A stretch of DNA of 64,000 nucleotides from Gossypium raimondii (Eukaryota > Streptophyta > Magnoliopsida > Malvales > Malvaceae), in the NCBI RefSeq assembly GCF_025698545.1, contig NC_068570.1, forward strand, positions 5,952,001 through 6,016,000. Reading direction: 5' to 3'. Position numbers and translations under genes: made by a program. Below are positions 24,241-37,302 of the stretch, piece after piece (position 1 is the stretch's first letter; every line of letters begins with the position of its first letter). Below the pieces are notes generated by a model, which saw only the letters and a program-made list of their open reading frames with translations, was not told the origin of the DNA and ran no database searches.

Positions 24241-24397
24241 ATGAATTCAGTGGTTTTTCCTTTTAGATCTTCATTTAGTCGTAACTCGACAAACTTACTA
24301 CAATTATAAATTATAAATGGAACACTAAAGTTTGATTATGCTTTTCGGAAACTTCCTACGTTTGCTTAAAAAGTAGTCCAATATAAATAAACAAGTA

Positions 24398-24649
24398 CCA
24401 TTGTTTTCAAAACCAAACTAGACTAAACAATTAGACTGGTTGGGTCGAGAATTAATTGGGGTACCAGTCTAGAATAAGGGGTTGGATCGATTGACTTGCG
24501 AACCAATGAGACATGTTGAACTGATTTTCTCTATTTTAATATACTTTTAAATTTTTTAAATAATTTATTTAATTGAATCGCACAAACTGATTGAATTGGG
24601 AACTGATGGTCTGATTGGTTTAAGCACCAACTTGGTTTTGAAAACCTCG
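24398..24649. mobile_element. MITE with CCA..TTTTCAAAACCAA ends
   Basis: Left ATTGTTTTCAAAACCAA and right TTGGTTTTGAAAACCTCGA are inverted ends of about 18 bp. It appears to sit inside the LTR of the copia relic to its left. Non-coding. Confidence 0.55.
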
Positions 24650-25361
24650 ACAAGTAGAAGATGAGATTTAAGTTCAATTCACTGACAAAGTTGCAACATC
24701 ACTCCTATACTCAATTTAGATCAACCTCCCCTCTGAAACTCTCCCATTGAAAGCTTAGTTGTAAACTTGAACAGAATTAAATGTTCTGTCTAAACTCATC
24801 AATAAAACAATGACAAACCTTTTCTTAAATAAAAGTGTAATGGCTTGCTAAAGTGCAATAAATATGAACCACTATCTCCTCATAACTATTTAATTCTTCA
24901 AATATGAAAAGTTCAGTTACATTAATACTTTATTCAATTAAGTTTTCAATATGGACACAATTAAAATTATTTAATTATTTTATAAAATAAAATTTAATAC
25001 TTTTTTATACAAAATAAAATTCAATACTTTGTTTTTGTTAAATTAAAAATGTATAAATTATATATATTTAAAATAAAATTTAATTGACTTTATATATTTT
25101 CAAAGCAAAATATTACGGTTTATAGCTATCACTTATCATAATTATAACCATTTCATATTTAAATAAAATATTTTTACAAAATTATAATTGATTTTCGTGT
25201 TTAAAATTAATATATATATATAGTCGAAAACTGAATTAAGCATCTTGTTAATATTTAAAAAAATATTATTATTTTGGATGCTAAATTTTGGGCATCTTGG
25301 ATGGGTTGAATCTTTCATTAGACCGGAGTTTTGAGAGCATTTCAATTCAAACTAACAGCTT
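24650..25361. other. AT-rich DNA, probable remainder of the copia LTR
   Basis: The first ~220 bp may continue the LTR of the minus-strand copia relic; I could not find its terminal TG. From about 24950 the sequence is low-complexity AT DNA with no gene. Confidence 0.3.
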
Positions 25362-25560
25362 AGAAGTTGTTCACACCATTCAAAAAGAAAATCTAGGAAG
25401 TCCTAAGTCAGCATTGGAATATTCAACATGTTCCTCGAGAAGAAAATAATTGTGCAGATGACCTGATTAAGACAATTCGTGATAGGATAGTAGGACTTGG
25501 CTTTTTGGAAGATCCCCATCAGAGGTATCAGATTAATTTCTTTTAGTTGTTTTACTTTGT
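25362..25560 (+). pseudogene. Orphan RNase H-like C-terminal fragment
   Basis: One plus frame reads IQHVPREENNCADDLIKTI, the characteristic last helix region of plant RVT_3 RNase H-like domains (HVxREaNxxADxLAK). Only this last ~60 residues remains; the upstream catalytic part is absent. A relic of a LINE or of a captured RNase H gene. Confidence 0.6.
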
Positions 25561-25639
25561 TTCACAAAAAAAATATTGGGTACATCTATTAATATTAATT
25601 TTTATATTTAAATTTAATAAATTTTATTTTATAAATATT

Positions 25640-26300
25640 ACTTTAATCAAATTCATTAATTAACTTTTTCCATATTAATGACAATATTAACCAAAATCCA
25701 TTTAATAAAGCTTCTCATTTTGGTGAAACGAATACTCACCCAATTTTGACTTCAACATGGGGTGAAGTCACAAACTTATTAATGGGATAATATCAATTTT
25801 GATATCTTTTAATAATTAATTATTTAATTTATTTTTATTTATTAATGAAAAAGTGTATTTTTATCTGTCTTAAATAAAATCAATAATTCAATTTAAACCG
25901 TTTTAATAAATATTATTTTTTAATTTTAATTTTAATCCTCCTAATTTTTAATTTTATTTCCAAATCCATTAGTTACTTTTTTTTAATATAGTGATTTGTA
26001 AAGTTAGGAAAAATAATTAAGGTTGATTTAATTGATGGTTAAACATTATTTAATTATTAAAAAAATACATTCAATGAATACTTACCCAAATTTGACTTCA
26101 ACCAGAACCAGGGTGAAGTCAGGGGCAGGCCTTTGGCAACCATGTTTAATGGGGTACTTCCATTAATAATTAATCATTTAATTTTGATTTTTTAAGCCTT
26201 TAATTAATAAAAAATTTATATCTTGAACCCTTCAAAAAGTTGATAATTCAATTTAAACTCTTCTAATAAATATTTTTAATTTTGATTCCTTGAAACTTAT
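25640..26300. repeat. Tandem duplication of ~350 bp upstream of the first beta-galactosidase gene
   Basis: Two diverged copies follow each other. Each has GAATACTCACCC(A)ATTTTGACTTCAAC (near 25729 and 26077), then GGGTGAAGTCA, then an AT-rich tail with CAATAATTCAATTTAAACC / GATAATTCAATTTAAACTC. The second copy carries a small insert around AGAACCAGGG. No coding frame. Confidence 0.6.
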
Positions 26301-26320
26301 ATTTAATTATTATTGGAAAA

Positions 26321-26523
26321 TTTTGGTAAAAAAACTCATCAGTTCTTCTCAATTTCGATATTGAACAAAATGGTCCCTCTTAAAAAAGTCAAGCAATTTA
26401 ATCTCATCAATTTTGAAAGTAAGCAAAAAATTAACAGAGATTAAATTGTTCTGATTTTTTTAGAGAGATAAATTTGCTCAATATAGAAATTGAGAAGGAC
26501 TAAACTGGTATTTTTACCAAAAA
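26321..26523. mobile_element. MITE with ~60-bp inverted ends, next to the BGAL promoter
   Basis: Left TTTTGGTAAAAAAACTCATC and right ACTGGTATTTTTACCAAAA are inverted; the arms continue with TTCTCAATTTCGATATTGA on the left and CAATATAGAAATTGAGAAG on the right. It ends about 15 bp before the TATA box of the first beta-galactosidase gene. About 200 bp, non-coding. Confidence 0.7.
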
Positions 26524-26537
26524 AATTAGATTTAATC

Positions 26538-26546
26538 TATATAAAA
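26538..26546 (+). promoter_or_regulatory. Probable TATA box of the first beta-galactosidase gene
   Basis: TATATAAAA in a good plant context, about 322 bp upstream of the ATG at 26868. That would give a leader of roughly 290 nt if unspliced. Inference from sequence only. Confidence 0.45.
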
Positions 26547-26867
26547 GGAAACTAGTAAGAAAGTTGAAGGAAAGAAAGGGAGAAGGTTATAAAAGCTCTA
26601 ATGAACTTCCCATGCAAAGCATCACCTCCATTACGCTTAAAAGGCAAATGCAATCGCCCCAAAAAAAATCCTTTCTTTTTTGTTGAAATTATAGTGTTTG
26701 TAAAGTGAAACAGATTACCGGCTTTCCTTTTCTTATGTTTTTCTTCCATTACCCTCCCTCAACCTCAAGAACCAATTCACAAATTCTCTGGGATTTTTCA
26801 TTTAGTAGCTGGTCTATACTCTTAGATATGATTGAAAGCAGCATAAAAGAGTTTTAAACAAAAAGAA

Positions 26868-29800
26868 ATGGGAAGTTGGTTGTTTTTGTTTCTTGTTGGG
26901 TTGTTTTTGGCTGCTTCTGTTAGTGGCGTTGGCTCTCGTAATGTAACGTATGATGGAAGGTCATTGATCATCGACGGCCAACACAAGATTCTCTTCTCTG
27001 GTTCAATTCACTATCCTCGTAGTACTCCTCAGGTATGTATGTATGTATGTATGTATGTATGTATGTATGTACAATAATCTTCACTGTTACATTAATCTTT
27101 GAACCTTTCTTGAATGATTTACTGGGTTTTAGCCTGGAAAAAAGAAGAACAGAACTTGTTTGGTAAAATAGTCAAATACTTAATCTACAAGTTTTCAAGT
27201 TCGTGCCAAACTTTTTTTCTTTTATTGTTTCTTGATCTTCAACAGTTCACCAAATCGGTTTGACATTTTTTGTACATTTGGTGGTATCAATATTCCCGGT
27301 TTGACTGCTCTCTATCATGACTAAAATGCTTATTGTTCTTTACTGACAGATAGAATATTAAAATACTCAAATTGGGTTTCATTTATGATGGTTTCAGGGG
27401 GATTCACTTGAATTTTTTAGTAGCTCACTGAGTAATTTCATTCATTTTAAGCACCTAAAACATGCCTTTGCTTTTTTAAACTAGTAACTATGGTTGAACA
27501 AGATCTTGTATAGCAATTTTGGTTTTTAGGTGTTTTTACATTTTCTTTAAAATAATCATAACATGGATTAATGCTAAATAACTTGCAGATGTGGCCATCT
27601 TTGATAGCCAAGGCCAAAGCTGGAGGATTAGATGTCATTGAAACCTTGGTGTTTTGGAACCTACATGAACCCCAACCAGAACAGGTTGCCATTGATAACT
27701 ATAATGTTCTTTATCTTTATATGTATTGTTGAGCAAAAAAAAAAAGGAAGAAAAAACCCCATAGATTGTAAAGCGGTTGAGATCATTGTTCTGCAGTTTG
27801 ATTTTAGTGGACAACGGGATATAGTAAGGTTCATTAAGGAAATTCAAGCACAAGGTCTATACGCATGCATTAGGATTGGACCCTTTATTCAAGGCGAATG
27901 GTCTTATGGGTAATTAGATTACTTTCTGCAGTACTTAAAAAACCTGAAATCCTACTTAATCTTCCTTGGCCTAAAGCTAGAGGTTTGCAGGGGTCTGCCA
28001 TTTTGGCTGCATGATATTCCAGGCATAGTTTATAGATCCGATAATGAGCCCTTCAAGGTGAGTACTTCAGTTTCTTACTTGCTATGGAAATGTTCAGTTC
28101 AGGGTTCTGAAAGACAGTACCAATCATTGATGCTGCCCTTCTTTTTGGTATGATGGCAGTATCAAATGAAGAAGTTTGTGTCCAAGATAGTGAACATGAT
28201 GAAAGCAGAAAAATTATATGCTTCTCAAGGAGGACCAATTATTCTATCACAGGTTTAAGTCCAGAAAAATGAAACTATTTTATCATTTTGTTTTCAACTA
28301 ATACTTTTTTTGTGACTAGCTGTTTTTTTGAATGCAGATTGAAAACGAGTATGGAATGGTAGAGGCCGCATTTAGAGATAAAGGGCCTCCGTATCTTCGT
28401 TGGGCTGCAGAGATGGCGGTGGGGCTTCAAACTGGTGTACCATGGGTGATGTGCAAGCAAAACAATGCTCCTGACCCAGTGGTTGGTCTCCAATCACTTC
28501 GGACAGATTTTATAACCCTGATTATACGTTCCCATGATAATAATTTTGACTGACCTTCCATAATAATTTGAACTCTTTCTTTGAGTTGAATTTCCCCATC
28601 AGCTTTTCATTTTTGTGTACAATTGAGTGGTGATAGATTAATGCATGCAATGGGAGGCGATGTGGGGAGACATTTCCTGGGCCTAACTCACCAAATAAGC
28701 CAGCAATATGGACAGAGAACTGGACAAGCTTGTATGTTTTTGTCGATATCTTTGTATCTTTCCCTTTTTAGCATTGATGTTTACCGAGTTAAAAGTATAC
28801 AAACATATACTACTTGAGCCCTTTTTATAGATGAGATCTTTGAAAAGATATATTTTTTAAATTTTGATGAAGTTATCAAGTATATGGAGATGAACCAGAC
28901 ATCAGATCAGCTGAAGACATAGCATTCCATGTTGCACTGTTCATTGCAAAGAAAGGCAGCTATGTGAATTATTATATGGTATGAAAATCTTTTCTAGATC
29001 TTCACCACTTGGTTAAATTTGTATTTCACATATTATTTAAGTTCATAGTCATATGGAGATGAAATATGAATCCAGCTAATTGTATAGCTTTAATACCTTG
29101 TTGTAGTACCATGGTGGAACTAACTTCGGAAGAACTGCTGCTGCGTATGTACTGACAAGTTATTACGATCAAGCTCCTCTTGATGAGTATGGTAAGTACA
29201 AATAAATCACATTTAACCTCTATTCAAATCTCTATAATGAAAGCTTTTTTAACTTGTTAAGGCGTCTTTCAGGTTTGTTTAGGCAGCCAAAATGGGGCCA
29301 CCTTAAAGAGTTACATGCTGCAATCAAATTATGTTTAAACCCTATGCTCTCTGGAGTATATACCACTATGGCTTTGGGAAAATCACAAGAAGTAAGAACA
29401 TTGATCAAAATCGAACTCAAGAATTTTCTCTCTTTTAAACTTTTGGGGACCAACTAATCAAGAACATATTTCAAACTTTTGTTGGTAACAGGCCTTTGTT
29501 TACAGAGGGAATTCAGTCGACTGTGCTGCTTTTCTGGTAAATAATGACACAAGGAAGACTGTTGTAGTAACATTTCAAGATTCATTGTATGAAATGCCTC
29601 CGAAATCAATCAGCATCCTACCAGACTGCAAGACTGTGGCCTTCAACACTGCTAAGGTGTAGTTAAAATCCAAACTGATCAATTTTTCATGATTTGAGAG
29701 TTAAATCATACATGAATATTGTCATCTTATGCCAAGTTTTTTCTTAAATACATATCCATACATGGATATGAGGGTGTGATCCTCAAAAGCATACCATATT

Positions 29801-31794
29801 AGACAGCCACCTATATCTAACACTCACTTCAAAGTCTGGATAACAGGTAAGCACACAATACAACACCAGAGCGGTGGAAACAAGTAAGAAGCTAGATTCA
29901 ATTGTAAAATGGGAAGAATATAAGGAAACTATCCCTACTTTTGAAGACACATCTTTAAGAGCCAACATGTTATTGGAGCACATGAATACGACAAAAGACA
30001 ATTCAGATTATCTTTGGTACAACTTCAGGTAAGGTTCGAAAGGGGTTTTACTTCATTAATCAAATTTGATTGTAAACTTTGAGATGTAACCTGCCTTCAT
30101 GTCTGAAAATACTTGCCATATAATCTATATATTTCTTTAAATATGTTAGGTTTCAGAATGATTTTTCTGATGCTGAATATGTGCTTAATGTGACCTCTTC
30201 TGCCCATGTATTACATGCCTTCGTAAATGGATCATTTGTAGGTGAGTCTTATAATAATCACTTTAAGCATTTTTTTTTTCCTGAAGATTATATATTTGAA
30301 TTTAATCTTTTGATCCTGCAACAATGTGATGAGAATCTTTTTGTTTTGTTCCTTCATTGTACTTTCTTCTTTAGGTTCTACTCATGGAAGTTTTAAGACT
30401 AAAACTCCCATCCTAGAGAGTAAAATTACTTTAAATAAAGGAACAAACTATATCTCCTTGCTTAGCGGAATGGCTGGATTACCGGTAATCATCAAATGCT
30501 ATTCCCTTGTTTCCTCATATCTTAATGAGTAATTTATGTATAAGTGTATACATCACATGTCAGCTTAATCCTTATAGGTTTACCTTTGATTGTCTTTATA
30601 GGATTCAGGAGCATACCTTGAGAGAAGGGTGGCTGGAATTAACACTGTGAGGGTTAAGGGTGAACATGAAATTAAAGACTTTACCAGATACTCATGGGGA
30701 TATCAGGTATGCATGCAAGCATGCATGTATTAATATGGTACTAATGATTCATGTCAGAGTTGCTAAACAGATTAATGACTGAAGAATTTACTGATAAAAA
30801 TGAATTTCTTCTTAAGGTTGGATTGTTAGGTGAGAAATTACAAGTATATACAGATTCTGGATCAAATAAAGTAAAATGGAATACATATGGAAGCTCGACT
30901 CATCAGCGGTTAACATGGTACAGGGTATGAAAGGCTGTTTTATCCTAGTAATGATTCAAAATTATGAACTTCACTTGAGATAATCATATCATTTAATTTC
31001 TATTCAAAATCCTGTTTTTAGACTCTGTTTGATGCACCAGCTGGGAAGGATCCTGTGACACTGAACCTTGAATCCATGGGAAAGGGTGAAGCCTGGATAA
31101 ATGGCCAGAGCATAGGTCGATATTGGGTCTCATTTCTTACTCCAAAAGGGATTCCTTCACAAACACGGTAACAGCAAATTAGATATTCATTTGCATTTCA
31201 TGATTTGTTCCATTGTTTTGATCTTTAATGTCCTTTCCTTTCAGGTATAATGTGCCTCGATCCTTCCTCAAACGAACCGATAACCTACTTGTTATCCTAG
31301 AAGAAGAAAATGGATACCCTCTTGGGATTTCCATCGACACCATATCGATAACAAAAGTGTGCGGTCACGTGTCCGAGTCACATCTCCCACCGGTAATTTC
31401 ATGGCAAGGACAGAATAAAACAGAACATAACAACAGCAAGAAGCACCACGGAAGGCGGCCGAAAGTCCAGCTCCAATGTCCACCTGGAAGGAACATTTCT
31501 AGGATACTATTTGCAAGCTATGGTAACCCTACTGGGGATTGTGAAAACTATGCCATTGGAAGCTGTCATTCATTCACTTCTTTACCTACCATTGAAGAGG
31601 TTAGCTTGAGAATAACACTTCAAATATGTGTATATATATATGCCTTTCTAGTTTTCATGGAATTTGACTTTGACACTTGACAGGCTTGTATGGGAAAGAG
31701 GATTTGTACCATCCCTGTTTGGAGAAAGAAATTTGGTAATGATCCATGTCCAGGCATACCCAAAACTCTGTTGGTTGATGCACAGTGCACATAA
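26868..31794 (+). CDS. GH35 beta-galactosidase with SUEL lectin domain (BGAL16-like)
   Basis: Plant beta-galactosidase of 818 residues, expected to be secreted and to remove terminal beta-galactose from cell-wall polysaccharides or arabinogalactan proteins. Nineteen exons end at consensus sites: 26868-27032, 27589-27684, 27797-27909, 27991-28057, 28160-28252, 28338-28481, 28637-28731, 28873-28978, 29107-29191, 29273-29391, 29492-29656, 29847-30028, 30150-30241, 30375-30484, 30602-30706, 30817-30924, 31022-31167, 31245-31599, 31684-31794. They total 2457 nt, in frame. A hydrophobic signal peptide (residues 1-22) precedes [14 protein letters not shown]. The family signature [14 protein letters not shown] carries the presumed acid/base Glu182, and WTENWT the nucleophile Glu253. 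The C-terminus (about 735-818, starting KVQLQCPPG) is a SUEL/galactose-binding lectin domain. Overall wording is nearest to Arabidopsis BGAL16 as I remember it; a BGAL6 relationship is possible. Confidence 0.93.
27033..27072 (+). repeat. (GTAT)n microsatellite at the exon 1 splice donor
   Basis: About ten GTAT units begin exactly at the intron 1 donor (CAG|GTATGTATG...). The first unit supplies the GT used for splicing. Confidence 0.9.
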
Positions 31795-32845
31795 GAGATC
31801 ACAGTTTTTTTTTTTTTTTGTATGGTCAATAACAGATTCTCATATCATTCTTGGAAGTTAGACTTAGAGATGTTAATTAATATAAACCTTTTCATTTTAA
31901 TAGATATATATAAATTTGTTGTTAATCAAAAATTAAAGTCGTAAAGCAACTCTTGGTCATGTCCTTGCTGCCATTTCCATGGTTTTTACATGATTAAAAA
32001 TACGAAAAAGAGCACTTTTCTTTTTCTAGGCAAATTGACTGAATTTAAAACCCAAATTTAATCCACTTTCAAAAATGACTTTTGAGTAAATGTTTTCCAT
32101 TTTTTAATCCAAGATTGTGACTTTATCCGGAATTGATAAACATTTTTTAATCCAAGATTGTGACTTTATCCGGCATTGATAAACATATTCTTCTTTCTAT
32201 TATTGGGGGAATGTTATCTGAGAAGGGCCGGATTGGCTGGTCAAATTGGTTAGATTGCGAATTAATTTGAATAGATTAAATTAGAAAAAAAATACGTTTT
32301 GATTAAATTGACTAAAAAATCGATTGAATCTACTAAAAATTAATTAAACCGACAGTCAAATCAATTGATCCGAAAATTTTAATTAAACCGATTACATCAA
32401 TTAAACAGATGAATCAATAACTTAACCAACTTAACCACATATCTAATTTAAAATACATGAGTGACGGAAACTAAAAAAACAAATACATAAGAATCAGATT
32501 TTATATAATATTAAAAATAATACATTTTTAATATGTGATGTGATGTGATTTTATATAATACTAAAAATAAAAATAACATTTTTAACATGTGATGTGATGT
32601 GATGTGATTTTTATTATTAATATTTTGGTTTTCAGATATAAATGAGATGTTAATTATTAGAATTTATAATATCGAATGCTTATGCTACATTTAGTTATTA
32701 ATGTAATAATACAAGTAAATATATATTTAATATATATGTTTTAAAATACTTAAATATAAAATAATTAATAAATTAAAATTTAAACTTGTAAAAACTTTTA
32801 TAAAAATGAGACTTTAAGATAGTGAAATTTTTCATTTTTATAAAT
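31795..32845. repeat. Beta-galactosidase 3' flank with two short tandem duplications
   Basis: After the stop codon come a T-run and AT-rich DNA. At about 32097-32185 a ~43-bp sentence containing TTTAATCCAAGATTGTGACT occurs twice in tandem. At about 32515-32612 a ~60-bp unit containing (GATGT)n and TTTTATATAATACTAAAAAT is repeated. No gene is seen. Confidence 0.55.
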
Positions 32846-33223
32846 TGTTAGAATTAAGTGACCCAAATCATTATTTAAATAAAATATTGTGGTAAAATAA
32901 AATAAAATAAAAGTAAAATCCCTATAGAATTGTACTTCTTTTATTTTATTTTAGAATAAGGTTTTTTAAACCTTATTAAACTCCATCTATTTGATATTAT
33001 TTGAATAAGGAGTTTCACTCATATTTGAATAAGGTTTACAAGCCTATAAATAGGCATAGTCTACTCCTCTTGTAATTAATTCGAATTCGACATAGTGAAT
33101 TTTCTTCTTATCTGCCCGTGGTTTTTGCCCGAAAGGGTTTCCACGTAAAATCTGTGTGTTCTTTATTTTTTTATTTCTTTTTCTTTGCAATATATTATAA
33201 TTACCAATATTATATTTTTCTCA
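32846..33223 (+). repeat. 5' LTR of the copia element
   Basis: 378 bp from TGTTAGAATTAAGTG to TTTTTCTCA. By eye it differs from the 3' LTR by about 28 substitutions plus a 5-bp indel (about 92% identical), so the insertion is not recent. Confidence 0.9.
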
Positions 33224-33226
33224 AAT

Positions 33227-33238
33227 TAGTATCAGAGC
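33227..33238 (+). other. Primer binding site of the copia element
   Basis: TAGTATCAGAGC, one base from the canonical TGGTATCAGAGC complementary to initiator Met tRNA, three bases after the 5' LTR. Confidence 0.8.
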
Positions 33239-36200
33239 TTCCGGGTTGTTCATCTCAAATCACGGTAATGACATTTTTGAAGTACGAAATTTCGCTGTTG
33301 GATCGCAACACCATATTTGCGTTGTGGCAGATAAAGATGCAGGCAGTTCTTGCACAGATGGACTTAGAGGAAGCCCTGCTAGGGGTAGATAAGATGCCTT
33401 CAACATTGACGGAGGAAGAGAAGAAGCGCAAGGATCGAAAGGCGTTAACACAGTTGCATCTGCATTTGTCTAACGAAATTTTGCAGGATGTGATGAAGGA
33501 GAAGACTGCCGCTGGATTATAGAAGAGGTTGGAACAAATATGTATATCGAAAGCTCTAACTAGCAAGCTGCATATGAAGCAGCGTTTTTATGCTCATCGT
33601 TTGGAGGAAGGTACATCTGTGCACGAACACTTAACAGTGTTTAAAAAAATTCTCTCAAACTTGGAGGCCATGGAGGTTCAGTATGATAAGGAAGATCTAG
33701 GGTTGATTCTACTTTATTCATTTCCCCCGTCTTATTCAACCTTTAGAGATACGATTTTATATAGCCGCGAGTCTCTCACAGTTGATGAGGTTTATGATTC
33801 TTTAACCTCGTATGATAAGATGAAGCATCTTGTAGTTAAAACTGACTCTCAGGGATAGGGTCTTATTGTTTGTGGGAGACAAGATCGAAATGCTGATGAT
33901 GATCGTGGAAGGACACATGAACGGAATCCTCGCAGTAAATCTAAGGGTAGATCGAAGTCTTTAAACAGAGGTAAAACTTGTAACTTCTGCAAGAAGAAAG
34001 GGCACATTAAATCTGAATGCTATAAGCTATAGAATAAGATCAAAAGGGAGGCTGCGAATCAAAATGAAAAACAACTAGAAATTTCGGTAAAGCTGATGTT
34101 GTAGAAGACTACAGCGATGGTGAACTTCTAGTCGCTTTTGTCAATAATTCTAAAGCGAGCGAGGAGTGGATCCTTGATTCGGGTTACACCTTCCACTTGA
34201 GTCCCAATCGAGATTGGTTTACAACTTACGAAACAGTGTCTGAAGGTATTATTTTGATGGGAAATAATGCTTCATGTAGAATTGAAGGTGTTGGAACAAT
34301 TAGAGTTAAGATGTTTGATGGAGTCGTCAGAACACTAAGTGACGTACGACATGTTCCAGAATTAAAGAGAAATTTAATTTCGTTGAGTACTCTTGATTCA
34401 AAAGGGTATAAATACACAGCTGAATGTGGGGTTTTGAAGATTTCCAAAGGTTCCATCATTGTGATGAAATGGCAGAGAAAGACTGCCAAGTTATATGTTT
34501 TGCAGGGTTCTACTGTTACTGGTGATGATGTCTCATCCTCTTCCTTGTCAGATGATGATATTACTAAACTTTGACATATGCGCCTAGGGCATATGAGTGA
34601 GAATGGTATGACAGAATTGAGCAAAAGAGGACTTCTTGATGGGTAAGGAATTTGCAAACTGAAGTTCTGTGAGCACTGCATTTTTGGGAAGCAAAAGAGA
34701 GTTCGATTCACCAGAGGAATCCATAACACGAAGGGAACATTGGATTATATTCATTCTGATCTCTGGGGGCCATCCAGAGTGCCTTCGAGAGGTGGAGCTA
34801 ATTATATACTAACTTTTATTGATGATTTTTCCAGAAAAGTGCGGGCGTTCTTCCTGAAGCAGAAAAGCGATGTCTTGGAAAACCATGATTGAAAAACAGA
34901 CGAGAAAGTAAATAAAATACCTCCGCACAGACAATGGCTTAGAGTTCTATTCTGATGAATTTAATAAATTGTGCAAGTCAGAAGAGATCGTGAGGCACTT
35001 GACAATTCGTCATGCTCCACAGCAAAACGATGTTGCAGAACGAATGAACAGAACGATCATGGAGAAGGTTCGATGTATGTTGTCAAATGCCAACTTACCA
35101 AAGTCATTTTGGGCCGAAGCAGCCTCTACTGCATGTTTTTTAATCAACCGATCTCCATCCGTTGCCATTGAGAAAAAGACTCCACAAGAGGTATGGTCTG
35201 GTAATCCTGCTGACTATTCTGATTTAAAGATTTTTGGTTGTCCTGCATATGCTCATGTTGATAATGGAAAATTGAAACCAAGATCTATTAAATGTGTTTT
35301 TCTTGGTTATAAAGCTGGTGTAAAAGGGTATAAGTTATAGCGTCCTGAAAATGAAAATGTTGTGATTAGTAGAGATGTTTTTTTATGAAACTGCTATGCT
35401 ACCTAACTTACCTCTTAAAGACTCTTCCAATAAAGAAAATTAAAAGCAGGTGGAGCATCAGATTAATCTAGAATCTACAAAAGAGTCGACTACTAAAGCC
35501 AGTACAAAAATTCAAAATAGAGTTGCTTCTTCACCACAATACTCTATTGCCAAAAACAGAACTAGAAGAAAAATTAAACCTCCAAAGAAGTATGACGAGG
35601 CTGATCTAGTTACTTATTCTTTAAATGTGGCTAAAGATATAGATGCAAACCAAGAGCCATCTAATTATTCTGAGGCGGTTAGTTACGAAGACTCAGAAAA
35701 GTGGATGTTTGCTATGCAAGAGGAGATGGAATCACTACACAAAAATCCAACATGGGATCTTGTGAAACTTCCTAAAGGTAAAAAGGCTGTTCGTTGTAAA
35801 TGGGTGTTTAAAAAGAAATAGGGGACTCCAAGAGTTGAAGAACCTAGATATAAAGCAAGGCTTGTTGCAAAGGGTTACAGTCAAATTCTAGAAGTGGACT
35901 TCACAGATGTGTTCTCTCCAGTTGTAAAGCACAGTTCGATTCGAGCTTTGCTTGGTATTGTGGCCATGCATGATTTGGAGCTTGAGCAGTTAGATGTAAA
36001 AACTGCATTTTTGCATGGAGAACTTAAGGAGGATATTTACATGCAACGACTAGAGGGTTTTACAGTCTCAGAAAAAGAGGACTATGTTTGCTTGCTGAAA
36101 AAGTCCCTTTACGGTTTGAAACAGTCACCAAGACAGTGGTATAAGAGGTTTGATTCATTTATGACTTCTCATGATTTTAAAAGAAGTAGCTTTGACAGTT

Positions 36201-37302
36201 GTGTTTACTTTAAGAAAAACAGTGATGGTTCTTTTGTGTATCTACTCCTTTATGTTGATGGCATGTTGATAGCAGCGAAAGATAAAGGAGAGATAAGAAA
36301 GGTTAAAGCCCAATTAAGTGAAAATTTTGAGATGAAAGACTTGGGACCAGCAAAGAAGATACTTAGTATGGAGATTCTCAGAGATAGAAAAGCAAGTAAA
36401 TTGTACCTAAGTCAGAAGAGGTACATTGAGGAAGTTCTTTGCAGATTCAATATGCAGAATGCTAAGCCTGTTAGTACTCCTTTAGCAGCCCATTTCAGAC
36501 TTTCATCAGCTTTGTCTCCACAATCAGATGATGAGATTAAGTACATGTCACATGTTCCATACTCTAGTGCAGTAGGATCTCTCATGTATGCCATGGTTTG
36601 TTCACGTCCAGATTTATCATATGCAGTTAGTGCAGTTAGCAGATACATGGCGAATCCCGGTAAAGAACATTAGAAAGCAGTTCAGTGGGTTTTAAGATAC
36701 TTACGAGGTACTACCGATGTTTGCTTACAGTTTGGAAGAACTAGAGATGGAGTCATTGGGTATGTTGATGCTGATTTTGCTGGAGACCTCGATAGAAGAA
36801 GATCTCTCACAGGTTATGTCTTTACAATCGGAGGTTGTACAATTAGTTGGAAAGCCACTTTGCAAACTACAGTCGCTTTGTCTACCACTGAAGCTGAGTA
36901 CATGGCGATTACTGAGGCTTGTAAAGAAGTTATTTGGTTGAAGGGACTCTTTAGTGAACTCAATGAAGACCTTCATATCAATACAGTAGTTTGTGACAGT
37001 GAGAGTGTCATCTTCCTTACAAAAGATCAAATGTTTCATGAGAGAACAAAACACATTGATGTTCGGTATCATTTTGTTCGTGATATTATTGCTCGTGGTA
37101 ATATTGTTGTGAGCAAAATTAGTACTCATGAAAATCCTGCAGATATGATGACTAAGTCACTTCCTATAACCAAGTTTGAGCATTGCTTAGACTTGGTTGG
37201 TGTTCATTGTTGAAGATAAACCTTTAAGGGGTTTTATGGAAGAGGTGGAGAAACTTGTTCGTTGAGAGTTCGCGATGAAGAACTTGTTCATTAAGAATTC
37301 GT

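Noticed and set aside
28873-28882. Alternative acceptor after AG at 28880 for exon 8 of the first beta-galactosidase
   Set aside because: It would shift the frame; the AG at 28872 keeps the frame and gives the FYQ-YG wording expected for the family.
33227-33238. A tRNA gene part near TATCAGAGC
   Set aside because: It is the primer binding site directly after the LTR; no cloverleaf can be drawn.
34226-34729. 167-residue minus-strand frame
   Set aside because: Lies antisense to protease and integrase of the copia element, whose motifs are on the plus strand.
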